From contig CAZGDB010000003.1 in NCBI GenBank assembly GCA_964524705.1, positions 36,776 to 100,775 on the forward strand: a stretch of DNA of 64,000 nt. The letters are read 5' to 3'. The notes beneath the pieces are model-generated. The model was not told the DNA's origin. It saw only the letters and a program-made list of their open reading frames with translations, and searched no databases. The stretch's first letter is position 1. Each line of letters starts with the position of its first letter. Shown piece by piece: positions 8,347-16,596 of the stretch. The translations under genes and the position numbers were made by a program. Origin of the DNA: CAZGDB01 sp964524705 (lineage in GTDB: Bacteria > Pseudomonadota > Gammaproteobacteria > Berkiellales > Berkiellaceae).

Positions 8347-9225
8347 TCACCCGCCATTGAGTACCCCATATGGGACATGGGCAGTGGTGACGCTACTAGC
8401 AGCAGCTGCACAATTATCGGGGTGGTCATCAAAAAAGATATCGGCATCAAAGGCTGTTAAAAAGTCTGTTTTACAGTTTCCGCCGAGAAAAAAGACTTCA
8501 TCCACTGAGATTTCCCATTCTCTTAAAGTATGAATCACGCGTTCATGGGCAGGTGCGCTACGTGCAGTAATCAAAGCCGTACGTATTTGGGTGGCGCCTA
8601 ATTTTTGCACTTTATGCAATGCTGCTAATAAGCGTTTAAAAGGTCCTTCTTGTAAGGGTAGATGCGCTTTAGCACGTTCATTTTCATTAAAAAGCGGCAA
8701 CCCATGTTCTGTATAAATCCGTTGTGCTTCATCTGAAAACAACACGGAATCCCCGTCAAAAGCGATACGAAGCTCCTTTTCAAAAGGTCTATCGATCACA
8801 CTGGGCCAAAGCCGACCGGCTGCACATCCCATACTAATTGCTTGTGCCACATCGGTAGGGTTCATGGATAAATATAAATGTGCACCAAAAGCTTTGGCGT
8901 AAATATAGGGAGGCACGCCACCTGAGAAGACAGCACGGGTAATATTTAAGTTATGATGCTTAACAGAATTAAAAATACGTAATCCTGTATCTACTGTGTT
9001 TCGAGATAAAAGAAAGATTTCTACTAGTGGTTCTTTGCTCATTTCATTCAGTGCTAAAAATTTACGTACCAAATTAAAAGCAGGCCCCGGTGGGAGTGGA
9101 ACATCTTCGTGTTCGCGTTGATACGCTTCATAAGATTCTAAGCCTTTTTGCTCGAAGAGTTGATGGCTTTGATCTAAATCAAATAAAGCTCTTGAGGAAA
9201 TCCCAATAATCAGTGGTTCGTTCAT
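8347..9225 (-). CDS. Cytosolic 5'-nucleotidase (5'-nucleotidase IB-like family)
   Basis: This 292-residue protein matches the bacterial 5'-nucleotidase family related to eukaryotic cytosolic IB enzymes, which dephosphorylate nucleoside monophosphates. Characteristic stretches are IGISSRALFDL at the N-terminus, PGPAFNLVRKFLALN, FSGGVPPYIYAKAFGAHLYL, RIAFDGDSVLFSDEAQ (the acidic HAD-like motif) and DIFFDDHPDNC near the end. TAGGAG precedes the ATG. The start lies within the 3' end of addA, a 47-base overlap, so it is co-transcribed with addB-addA. A functional link to recombination is not obvious; salvage of nucleotides released by the nuclease is only a guess. Confidence 0.88.
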   Translation of the reverse strand: MNEPLIIGISSRALFDLDQSHQLFEQKGLESYEAYQREHEDVPLPPGPAFNLVRKFLALNEMSKEPLVEIFLLSRNTVDTGLRIFNSVKHHNLNITRAVFSGGVPPYIYAKAFGAHLYLSMNPTDVAQAISMGCAAGRLWPSVIDRPFEKELRIAFDGDSVLFSDEAQRIYTEHGLPLFNENERAKAHLPLQEGPFKRLLAALHKVQKLGATQIRTALITARSAPAHERVIHTLREWEISVDEVFFLGGNCKTDFLTAFDADIFFDDHPDNCAAAASSVTTAHVPYGVLNGG

Positions 9226-12200
9226 TTTTTTGTTCTCCTACGATTTCCAAACGCGCTTCTTCTAAAAAGTACCAAGCCATCATAACAGGCTGGGAAAATT
9301 GTTGCGTCAATAATCGTTGGTACCTATTAATCTGGCTAACATACTGTTCTGCCCTAGAAAAATCGCCATGTTTTTTAGGGTCCTCTAATTTATAGTCTAT
9401 CACCCAACAGCAATCTTGCCAGAAAAACACTCTATCCATGATATAGGTATGCAAAACCCCATACTGGTCTTTAGCGACCCACTCCCATTCACTATGCGCG
9501 ATTGCATGAGGATGTAAGATCCAACGGAGTTCAGGAGTAGCCAGTGCTTTTGCTAACACTGCCTGTACTTTGGGTTTTAAAGCCTGCATTTCAGCATTCG
9601 TAGCTCCCCAGGTAACGCCCCACTTGAGCCAACGGGGACCTTCTAATAACGCCGCCCAGTTCTGTTCACCTATACCTATATGGTATAACACCTGATGACA
9701 AGCTAAGCCTAATAAGCGGCTTTGATGAGACAAGTTATCCATATTGATTAAAGACGCGCTGAGTGGATTTTCAGGCAATCGATGTGCTAAAGCTGCCTTA
9801 CGCTCAGCTAAAAACTCCGGTGTTAACTGTGGTTGCAATAAAGGTAATGAGGGCAACATCTGTAATGGAGTGTCCTGTTCTTCCATTGCGACTTTAATCA
9901 TACTTTGCGGTTCAGGCAAGTGTGGTTTCAATACATTTAAAAAAGTATGGCTACTTGGTTTTTCATACGCTTCAGAAGTTGTCCATAGTACTAACTGTGA
10001 TTTAGCACGTGTAAGCGCCACATACAACAACCGTTCTCGTTCTTGGATTAAATCATTTTTATGTTTTTCCCTTAGATAATGGTATAAACCTTTTCCTTCT
10101 TCAGGTTTAGAACAAGGTGCCACAAACAATTGTGCACCTTCTGAAGTCACTAAGGTTTCAGCTAAAAATAACGGCGCAGGTTGTGGCGGGATACTACTAT
10201 TTAATTCAGGTAAAATAACCGTATCAAACTCTAAGCCTTTAGACTTATGAATCGTCATAATATGCAGCACATTCACCTCAGAAGCACCTTGTGTTACGTA
10301 GCTGTTTTTCAACTTAAACTCGAGTGTCTCTAAAGAAAAATTATGCCACTCCATTTGCCCTACAGTCTCTAAAAACTGACTAAAAGCGGTTTCACTGTCT
10401 GCATGCTCAAAAGGATACCCTCCCAAAGCTAACCATACGCCATAAAAACTTTCTTGTAAGCGCAATCGCCCTTTAGCCTCAAACCAAGCAACGAGTACCT
10501 CTTTTTGTGGATGCGGCATCAAAGGAGTTTCTAACCATTGCGCCATAGTGGTGATGCCCGCTGACTTAAAAGCTAACAGTTCTGCAGCCGTACATCCCAT
10601 CCATGGCGTACGTAACAAGGCCCAAAAGGCTAAACTATTTTGTGGTAACCATAAATTTTCTAATAAGGTATAGGCATCCTGTAAAGCTGGTACTTCCCAG
10701 AGGGTTTGTAAATCATACGCTTGATAGGCAACCCCTGCCTTTTTTAAAGCCGGCAATAACCCCTCTAAATGCGATTTAGCCAACACCAGCAAGGCGATAC
10801 TCTTATTAGGGTATTGTTCTTGGTGTTTTTTCACATACTGTGCAATACCTGCTGCGCGATCTAACTTGCCTTCATAAGCATAGAAAAGCACTTTTCCTTG
10901 ATAATCCTGTACTGCTTGCGCTTCCTGAAAATACACTGCGCGTTCTGCGAACACTTGATTCACAAAGGACACCAAGGTATTACAAGATCGAAAGTTACGA
11001 GTAAAGGCCACCGCTTCAGGGGGCTGCCCTCCTAATCCAGTTTCTTGAACTTGTCCAAATAACTCTACTTGTGCGCCCCGAAACCGATAAATCGATTGCA
11101 TAGGGTCCCCTACCAAGAAGTAGGTGCGTAAATGCTCTTGATGCTCTTGCGTAAATAACCTATTAAACAAGGTATAATGCGCTAAAGAACTATCTTGAAA
11201 TTCATCGACTAACACATGGTGAATTTGTTGTTGTAACTGATATAAATGCCAAGAAGGATTTTCTGCCTCCCCCAACACCGCCTGTGCCCTTAAGGTAACT
11301 TCTGTAAAATCCAAAGCCTGTACTTGTTTAAAGACCAATAATAAATGCGCCACCAATGTTGGTAATACGCTTGATAAGGCTTCCCATAAGGGTTGCGCTT
11401 CTTCTAAATATAACTGTTGTGGCAATGCCAGGACGGCTTGCCAAATAGGTGGTAAATGCGTAATCCCCCCTAATTCTTGATGTAGGATTTTCCATTCTTT
11501 TTTAAAATCCTTCAACAATACAGAATTAGGATCTACCGCCTTATACGCCCCAAACTCTGCGCGTTTACGCCAGGTTCCCTCTTTCGTTAAAAACAATGCC
11601 CCCAAAGCTTGCCAACGTGCTAGGGAATTAGCCGCAGGACCTACAAGCGCAATATGCATCTGCCACAGTTCTTCAAGCGCAATTTGCATCACACTCGGTA
11701 ATGACTGCTCCAACCCTAGAATTTTATCAGCCACAAAACAATCCCAAGCCTGTCTTTGGCTTTGCGCTAAATCTCGCTGCCAGCCTTGACGATATAAGCC
11801 TGCCCATTGATCTCGATGTGCTAATAAAGCCACCAATAAACTTTGTAAAGTCTCTAATTGATGATCAAAATACCGATACAACGTCACAAAACCTGCCTCA
11901 GGTGCCTCCCACTGCGCTTTAAAATATGCCTCCACTGCCAACGTATATAAACGCTGGGGTGCCATACTTAAATCCCATTGCGTGCCTAACTGACTGGCAA
12001 AAGGACTATGTTGGGCAATTTCTAAAGCAAACGCATCAATCGTTAAAATACGTAAACGATTAGGATTATTACGCAAGTCCCATCCCATACTCAGATCTTT
12101 AGCCGCAACTTTTTCATCCGTTTCTAAAGCCTGTAAAATACGATGCTGCATTTCCTGAGCTGCTTTTCGGGTAAAAGTTAAAGCCACAATTTGTTCAGGC

Positions 12201-12337
12201 TCCGTCACAGCGTTGGTTAATAAACTTAAAAAACGCTGCACCAACGCATAGGTTTTACCCGAGCCCGCTGGCGCCTGCACACTAAAGGCTATACGTGGAT
12301 TTTTGATTGCTTCTCGAACTTGAACATCAGCCTGCAT
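9179..12337 (-). CDS. addA: AddA/RecB-type helicase-nuclease (UvrD family)
   Basis: Helicase-nuclease subunit for double-strand break processing before RecA-dependent recombination. All superfamily 1 motifs are present: Walker A APAGSGKT (about 22-29), ALTFTRKAAQEM, Walker B VDEFQDSS, GDPMQSIYRFRGA, TRNFRS, MTIHKSKGLEFDTVILPEL and LLYVALTRAKSQL. The C-terminus carries a RecB-type nuclease: IMDRVF, VIDYKLEDP and YVSQINRYQ. I chose the ATG at 12337 (1052 residues), which overlaps the addB stop by 11 bases and has a GGGTGG box; an in-frame start 20 codons upstream is less likely. RecC and RecD are not seen. It ends 47 bases inside the nucleotidase gene. Confidence 0.92.
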   Translation of the reverse strand: MQADVQVREAIKNPRIAFSVQAPAGSGKTYALVQRFLSLLTNAVTEPEQIVALTFTRKAAQEMQHRILQALETDEKVAAKDLSMGWDLRNNPNRLRILTIDAFALEIAQHSPFASQLGTQWDLSMAPQRLYTLAVEAYFKAQWEAPEAGFVTLYRYFDHQLETLQSLLVALLAHRDQWAGLYRQGWQRDLAQSQRQAWDCFVADKILGLEQSLPSVMQIALEELWQMHIALVGPAANSLARWQALGALFLTKEGTWRKRAEFGAYKAVDPNSVLLKDFKKEWKILHQELGGITHLPPIWQAVLALPQQLYLEEAQPLWEALSSVLPTLVAHLLLVFKQVQALDFTEVTLRAQAVLGEAENPSWHLYQLQQQIHHVLVDEFQDSSLAHYTLFNRLFTQEHQEHLRTYFLVGDPMQSIYRFRGAQVELFGQVQETGLGGQPPEAVAFTRNFRSCNTLVSFVNQVFAERAVYFQEAQAVQDYQGKVLFYAYEGKLDRAAGIAQYVKKHQEQYPNKSIALLVLAKSHLEGLLPALKKAGVAYQAYDLQTLWEVPALQDAYTLLENLWLPQNSLAFWALLRTPWMGCTAAELLAFKSAGITTMAQWLETPLMPHPQKEVLVAWFEAKGRLRLQESFYGVWLALGGYPFEHADSETAFSQFLETVGQMEWHNFSLETLEFKLKNSYVTQGASEVNVLHIMTIHKSKGLEFDTVILPELNSSIPPQPAPLFLAETLVTSEGAQLFVAPCSKPEEGKGLYHYLREKHKNDLIQERERLLYVALTRAKSQLVLWTTSEAYEKPSSHTFLNVLKPHLPEPQSMIKVAMEEQDTPLQMLPSLPLLQPQLTPEFLAERKAALAHRLPENPLSASLINMDNLSHQSRLLGLACHQVLYHIGIGEQNWAALLEGPRWLKWGVTWGATNAEMQALKPKVQAVLAKALATPELRWILHPHAIAHSEWEWVAKDQYGVLHTYIMDRVFFWQDCCWVIDYKLEDPKKHGDFSRAEQYVSQINRYQRLLTQQFSQPVMMAWYFLEEARLEIVGEQKNERTTDYWDFLKSFI

Positions 12338-14651
12338 GCAACACCACCCGACAAACCCGTTGTAAATGACACCGTTGACAAGTTTGTTTCCCCTCACGCG
12401 GTGTATAAGTCCAAAATCCTTTTTGTAAATCCTCTGCTAAAGCTTGCATATCTTGCTGCCACTGTGTCGTAACCGTCTCATAATTAGCTTCTGGTATCCC
12501 CGCAGTTTCCCATGGATCTAAAAAGTTACACCCCTTCCCCATCCCCTTATAGGTATACCCCGTACGGGCTAACCCCACCCACATAAAACCCTGAAACTTA
12601 TTAGGCTGCAAACTAAAATATAAAGGAAACTGTACATCCCTAGGACGCGCACTCATCAACCCTGACAAACTTCCTAAAGTACCCGTCTTATAATCTAAAA
12701 TTAAATAGGCGCCGTCTGTCGTTCTATCCACCCTATCAAACCGTACACTAAAGGATAAACCGGCAAATTGCGTCTTAACCCCACTCTCTAGTGCAACAAT
12801 TTGTATGTCCTGACGTGTGACTTCATTTTCTACATAGGGTGTTAAACGTTTTAAAACCCGTTCTTCTTCTAGCGCAGCAGCCCATGTAGGCAAAGTACGG
12901 TTAATGCTCTGCCAAGCTTGCGTATAAGCACTATGTAATAACGCTTGTACTTCAAATACCGGACCCGCCTGTATCGCTTTACCTACCTGATAGAGCACTT
13001 TATGCACCAAGCTCCCAAACTCTAAAGGATTCAAACCTAAGGTCGGATCTATCGTCTCTGGTACCTCTACCCTTAAGGTTAAAAAAGCTTTAATCGGACA
13101 GTCACTTTGTAACTGCAAACTACGCACACTATAGGTTTTATCATAGTCACAGGGTTCAAAGGGTACAGCCGTTGAAGTAACGGTTTGCCAGCTTAATGCC
13201 GGCCTATCTCGGATCATATTGACCGCTGTTACCACAGGGACCCCATAACTTTGTAACAATGGACTCATCATCACTGCACGGTGTGCGACCATTGTTGCAT
13301 GAGACAACACTACCGTAGGGGCGGATTGTATAAATCGTTGAAAGACCTTTTGTGCAAAATCTAATTGTCGAGTTGCATCTGCATGTGGCATTTGATGCTG
13401 CACTTGTAGGGTATAAGGAATAAAAGGACTAGGATCTGCACGGGCTGGCCACTGATCTTGCGTTAACCCTGTCACAAACAATGCCTCAAAACTTAATCCC
13501 GCTGCTTCTAACACCCCTAAAATTTGTATAGGTTCATGAAAACTCTGCGGCTGAAACTCCGTCTCTCTCGTGAGCTCTTCTAAGGCATGCAATAACAAGG
13601 GCGCATTCCAGTCCCCCAATAAAGGCCCCTCTACCAACAACGCCTGCCATAACGCTTGCCAACGCTGCCAATACTGATACTCCATACTATTCAATGCCCG
13701 TTGGATCCAAGGTTGCTCATTCAAATAATGGGCAAACTGTGACAACAGTACCGGGATAGGCCTAAAATCCGTGTTTTGAAAATAACTTTTTAAAGCCTCT
13801 AAAGCATGCTGTATTAAGGGCAACCGTAATAAAGGCACCCCTTTAGAAATATTAAACAACCGCTGCCCATACCCATGCAATTGCATGCGTAACGTAGGAT
13901 GCAACACTTCCGTAAAAATCGCCTCAATCGTATGACGATGTTCTGCTAAAGTGGGCACCACTACCGCCACAGACTTTTGCCCCCGTTCAACAGCCGCTTG
14001 TGCCCACAGCGCAGCGGCCCACCACTCTTGCGGTTCATCCGCATAAGCCTGTAGCGTGACTGTAGCAGCCTCATATCCTAATCCTAATGAGGTATGTACT
14101 ACCCCAAGCGCTGCCCATCGTGCTTTTAATGCCGCTAAGGCTGGCGGATCGTCCTCAAACGCATGCCATCCCATACAAGGCGGTAATGCAATCGTGATTT
14201 GCTGTAACCAAGCATATAACTCTACAGTCTCTATCGTCCCCGCTGGACGTTGTGCTAAATATGTACGTACCACTTGCTGAAACAGCTGAACTTCAACACT
14301 CTCAGGGTTATAGTCTTTCCAATCCAAGCCCCATAATACCGTGTTATAAAAAGCTTTTTGTAAGTCTGCTACCATTGCTGATTCAGACCATAACGCATGT
14401 GCTGCGACCGTTTGTAAGGCCTGCCGCCATAAACGACCGCTTTGCCAGGCGGTTAAAATAATGGGCGAAACAGGTAGCTGTGGCAATATATTTTTAGTTA
14501 ACCAACTATTAAAAGTATAAATCGGTGGCTGTGCTGCCGCTTTTTGAGCACCCAAAAATTTTTCCGTTAAATACCGCACACTTCGCTGGGTTGGCGCGAA
14601 GATCACACCACCCTGGGCTATAATAGAAAGATAGTGACTAAACTCAGACAC
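12327..14651 (-). CDS. addB: AddB-type nuclease subunit (PD-(D/E)XK, Fe-S)
   Basis: Partner of AddA. The N-terminus (GGVIFAPTQRSVRYLTEKFL) resembles helicase domains but has no GxGKT Walker A, as in RecC-like or proteobacterial AddB subunits. The C-terminal nuclease has LEFGSLVHKVLYQV, VRFDRVD and LILDYKTGT. Cysteines in DCPIKAF and the TCQRCHLQRVC cluster are positioned as in the AddB iron-sulfur site. The 774-residue protein is short for the family. The start codon is GTG, 10 bases from the divergent glycerophosphodiesterase gene, so its promoter must lie inside that gene or start-site choice is wrong; no nearer in-frame ATG is visible. Confidence 0.87.
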   Translation of the reverse strand: MSEFSHYLSIIAQGGVIFAPTQRSVRYLTEKFLGAQKAAAQPPIYTFNSWLTKNILPQLPVSPIILTAWQSGRLWRQALQTVAAHALWSESAMVADLQKAFYNTVLWGLDWKDYNPESVEVQLFQQVVRTYLAQRPAGTIETVELYAWLQQITIALPPCMGWHAFEDDPPALAALKARWAALGVVHTSLGLGYEAATVTLQAYADEPQEWWAAALWAQAAVERGQKSVAVVVPTLAEHRHTIEAIFTEVLHPTLRMQLHGYGQRLFNISKGVPLLRLPLIQHALEALKSYFQNTDFRPIPVLLSQFAHYLNEQPWIQRALNSMEYQYWQRWQALWQALLVEGPLLGDWNAPLLLHALEELTRETEFQPQSFHEPIQILGVLEAAGLSFEALFVTGLTQDQWPARADPSPFIPYTLQVQHQMPHADATRQLDFAQKVFQRFIQSAPTVVLSHATMVAHRAVMMSPLLQSYGVPVVTAVNMIRDRPALSWQTVTSTAVPFEPCDYDKTYSVRSLQLQSDCPIKAFLTLRVEVPETIDPTLGLNPLEFGSLVHKVLYQVGKAIQAGPVFEVQALLHSAYTQAWQSINRTLPTWAAALEEERVLKRLTPYVENEVTRQDIQIVALESGVKTQFAGLSFSVRFDRVDRTTDGAYLILDYKTGTLGSLSGLMSARPRDVQFPLYFSLQPNKFQGFMWVGLARTGYTYKGMGKGCNFLDPWETAGIPEANYETVTTQWQQDMQALAEDLQKGFWTYTPREGKQTCQRCHLQRVCRVVLHAG
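14619..14624 (+). promoter_or_regulatory. Consensus -10 box for the glycerophosphodiesterase gene, inside addB
   Basis: A perfect TATAAT lies 37 bases before the ATG at 14662, within the first codons of the divergent addB. No good -35 box stands at normal spacing (TTGGCG is 22 bases away), so the assignment is tentative. Placement inside addB is expected because only 10 bases separate the two start codons. Confidence 0.4.
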
Positions 14652-14661
14652 AGGTGCTCAT

Positions 14662-15399
14662 ATGGTTGCTCCTACTGGCTTCATTGTACTCGGGCACAGA
14701 GGTCTTGCACAGCATGCCCCTGAAAACACCTTAGAAGGCTTTAAGGTCGCAAAAGAAAATGGACTAACTTGGGTAGAGTTTGATATACAGCTGACAAAAG
14801 ATGGCGTATGGGTTCTCTTTCACGATGATGATACTCAACGTGTGGCACAAACCAAAGAAGCCCTCACCATCGCAGCACTGACTTTAGCACAAGTGAAAAC
14901 TTTAGAAGTAGGTAGTTATTTTGGGCCACAATTTAGAGGTGCTAAAATCCCAACCTTAGCCGAAACCTTAACAACCTGTGGCCAATTGGGTCTAAATGTA
15001 AATATTGAAATCAAACTCAATGCAAAAATGCCAGAATTTGCATTACGTGACCTTTTAAAACAATCCGCTGCTTTTCAAAAAACACAAATGCTGTGTTTTT
15101 CGAGTTTTTGTCATGAAACACTGGAACAAGTGCGCTCGCTTGATAAAACTACGCAAATTGGGGTGCTGTGTGAAACTTTTACCCCAGATGTATTAAATAC
15201 CGTCAAACAATTATCCCCAACAACACTCAATACAGATCATACAGCCCTGGACGCAGCACTTATTACCCAACTCACACAACAAGTTCCTGTGCTGTTATAC
15301 ACCGTGAATGATCCAAAGAAGGCGAAGGAATATAAAGAACAAGGCATTGCTGGAATTTTTACAGACAGAGCAGATGTCGCCAAACCCTTCCTGACCTAA
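14662..15399 (+). CDS. ugpQ: Glycerophosphodiester phosphodiesterase (UgpQ type)
   Basis: Hydrolyses glycerophosphodiesters to glycerol-3-phosphate and an alcohol, allowing reuse of phospholipid head-group products. The 245-residue protein has the GDPD barrel with catalytic HRG (GHRGLAQHAPENT), metal ligands in VEFDIQLTKDG, the second histidine in LFHDDDTQR, and NIEIKLN. No signal peptide is seen, so it is cytosolic like UgpQ rather than periplasmic GlpQ. AGGTG precedes the ATG. It is divergent from addB and alone; the sequence downstream is a decayed toxin-antitoxin locus. Confidence 0.92.
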   Translation: MVAPTGFIVLGHRGLAQHAPENTLEGFKVAKENGLTWVEFDIQLTKDGVWVLFHDDDTQRVAQTKEALTIAALTLAQVKTLEVGSYFGPQFRGAKIPTLAETLTTCGQLGLNVNIEIKLNAKMPEFALRDLLKQSAAFQKTQMLCFSSFCHETLEQVRSLDKTTQIGVLCETFTPDVLNTVKQLSPTTLNTDHTALDAALITQLTQQVPVLLYTVNDPKKAKEYKEQGIAGIFTDRADVAKPFLT

Positions 15400-15416
15400 T
15401 ACTCAATACATTTTAG

Positions 15417-15866
15417 CTAAATCGCACCAGGAAGTGCTTGCACTTTATGTTTAAACGCCTCCCAAAAAACAAGCAATGCTTTTGCTTGTACCACATAATT
15501 ATTGAGGTCAGCCACTAGCGTAGCCGTATCATCTGGATAATCATGTGCCACTTTATTGCGGATTTCACGCAAATCTAACCACCTCTGCGTATCTTCTAAA
15601 TACCCTATTTTTTTTCTAACCGATTTAATTTATCGATAAATGCAGGCGCATTATCTTCTGCCAAAAGCAACAGCCACCCAAAAATCTATTTTCTTTTTTG
15701 CAATCACCGCATAATCTGCATAATCTGTTTCAATATACAAATCAATATCTCCACCTTTTTTAGCATCGTCCACACGTGACCCAAAAAGCCATATATGATC
15801 TGACTCTGAAAAAATATTTTTAAATGCCCTTTTAATGGCATTAATTTGTTTTTCAGTAAGGCGCAT
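15417..15866 (-). pseudogene. Decayed MntA-HepT (MNT-HEPN) toxin-antitoxin remnant
   Basis: The upstream part (15866 to about 15670) encodes the start of a minimal nucleotidyltransferase: LTEKQINAIKRAF, then LFGSRVDDAKKGGDIDLYIE with the GSR...DxD catalytic motif, preceded by a GGAGAAGG ribosome site. It breaks off after KIDFWVA. The remaining bases to 15417 encode the C-terminal half of a HEPN protein, with DLREIRNKVAHDYPDD (the RxxxxH RNase motif), read in a different frame and interrupted again at an A8 tract near 15612. So a deletion joined the two genes of a MntA-HepT pair and further indels followed. Not functional as written. Confidence 0.75.
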
Positions 15867-16181
15867 AGAACCTTCTCCATCACAATATTGCAACATATAC
15901 GCAAAAAAAACAGTTAATCTTCAAGCTTCTACGACATGCTCAAACCGACCCTCTATAGAATAGGGAGTTTAGATGCTGCCTGCAACACCTTAATCCTCTT
16001 CTTGTAAAAAGACCTGCGACATAGGAAGGCAACCAAATATTCGATAAAAGACATTGGGTACATATTCAATCAGTTACAACCCACTCCAATAAGTGCCCAT
16101 ACTATCCATAGATTTAGATCACTATGGACATGATGAGTACAAAAAAACACCCAAATCTACAAAATAGCCTAAACTTCCATA
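15867..16181 (+). other. Non-coding spacer
   Basis: About 315 bases with no supported gene on either strand. It follows the decayed toxin-antitoxin locus and may be degraded accessory DNA. Only short imperfect palindromes (around 15950-15970) are seen. Confidence 0.4.
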
Positions 16182-16194
16182 TATCACTGTGATA
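16182..16194 (+). promoter_or_regulatory. 13-base palindrome upstream of the 127-residue gene
   Basis: TATCACTGTGATA is a perfect 6+1+6 inverted repeat 18 bases before the chosen ATG at 16213. It could be an operator for a dimeric regulator. No regulator is identified. Confidence 0.35.
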
Positions 16195-16212
16195 ATAATG
16201 AGGCGACCTATC

Positions 16213-16596
16213 ATGACCACGCTCAACCCTCGTGACCTAGAAACACTTTTAAAGGAATTGCAAAATAAGCCTAATCCTACCAAAAAAGATTATGAGACCT
16301 TGCAAAAGGTCTTATTAGACCAAGCTTTAAGCTTAAAAAATTTGGTGGAGAATAATAAAAAATTAGAGAATGCACAGCAATCCCTAACACTGAACAAAAC
16401 TATTTTATTTCATGTAGATAAAGCTTTAAATCCAAAGCATGAATTTAAACCCGTCCCGGAAGTGCCTAGCTTACTCAAAAAATATCTGTTACTGAGTCAA
16501 CAGCTCAAGCTAACACCGGAGCAAGAACCTAACAAGAAAAAAAGACATCAGCACGATCCGTTTTCACTCAAACCTAAAAAACCAGGTGAGTATTAA
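16213..16596 (+). CDS. Uncharacterised Lys-rich protein (127 residues)
   Basis: Not recognised. The protein is highly charged and mostly helical: residues about 1-65 look like coiled coil or helical hairpin (DLETLLKELQNKP, LLDQALSLKNLVENNKKLEN), followed by a Pro/Lys-rich tail ending KPKKPGEY. There is no signal peptide or membrane segment. I chose the ATG at 16213 because GAGG lies 9 bases before it; two upstream in-frame ATGs lack one. Its stop overlaps the stop of the convergent DedA gene. It has its own upstream palindrome, so it is likely a single-gene unit and could be a small secreted protein, which is speculation. Confidence 0.6.
   Translation: MTTLNPRDLETLLKELQNKPNPTKKDYETLQKVLLDQALSLKNLVENNKKLENAQQSLTLNKTILFHVDKALNPKHEFKPVPEVPSLLKKYLLLSQQLKLTPEQEPNKKKRHQHDPFSLKPKKPGEY

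Noticed and set aside
14591..14624. Complete promoter TTGGCG...TATAAT for ugpQ
   Set aside because: Spacing of 22 bases is too long; only the -10 box is kept.
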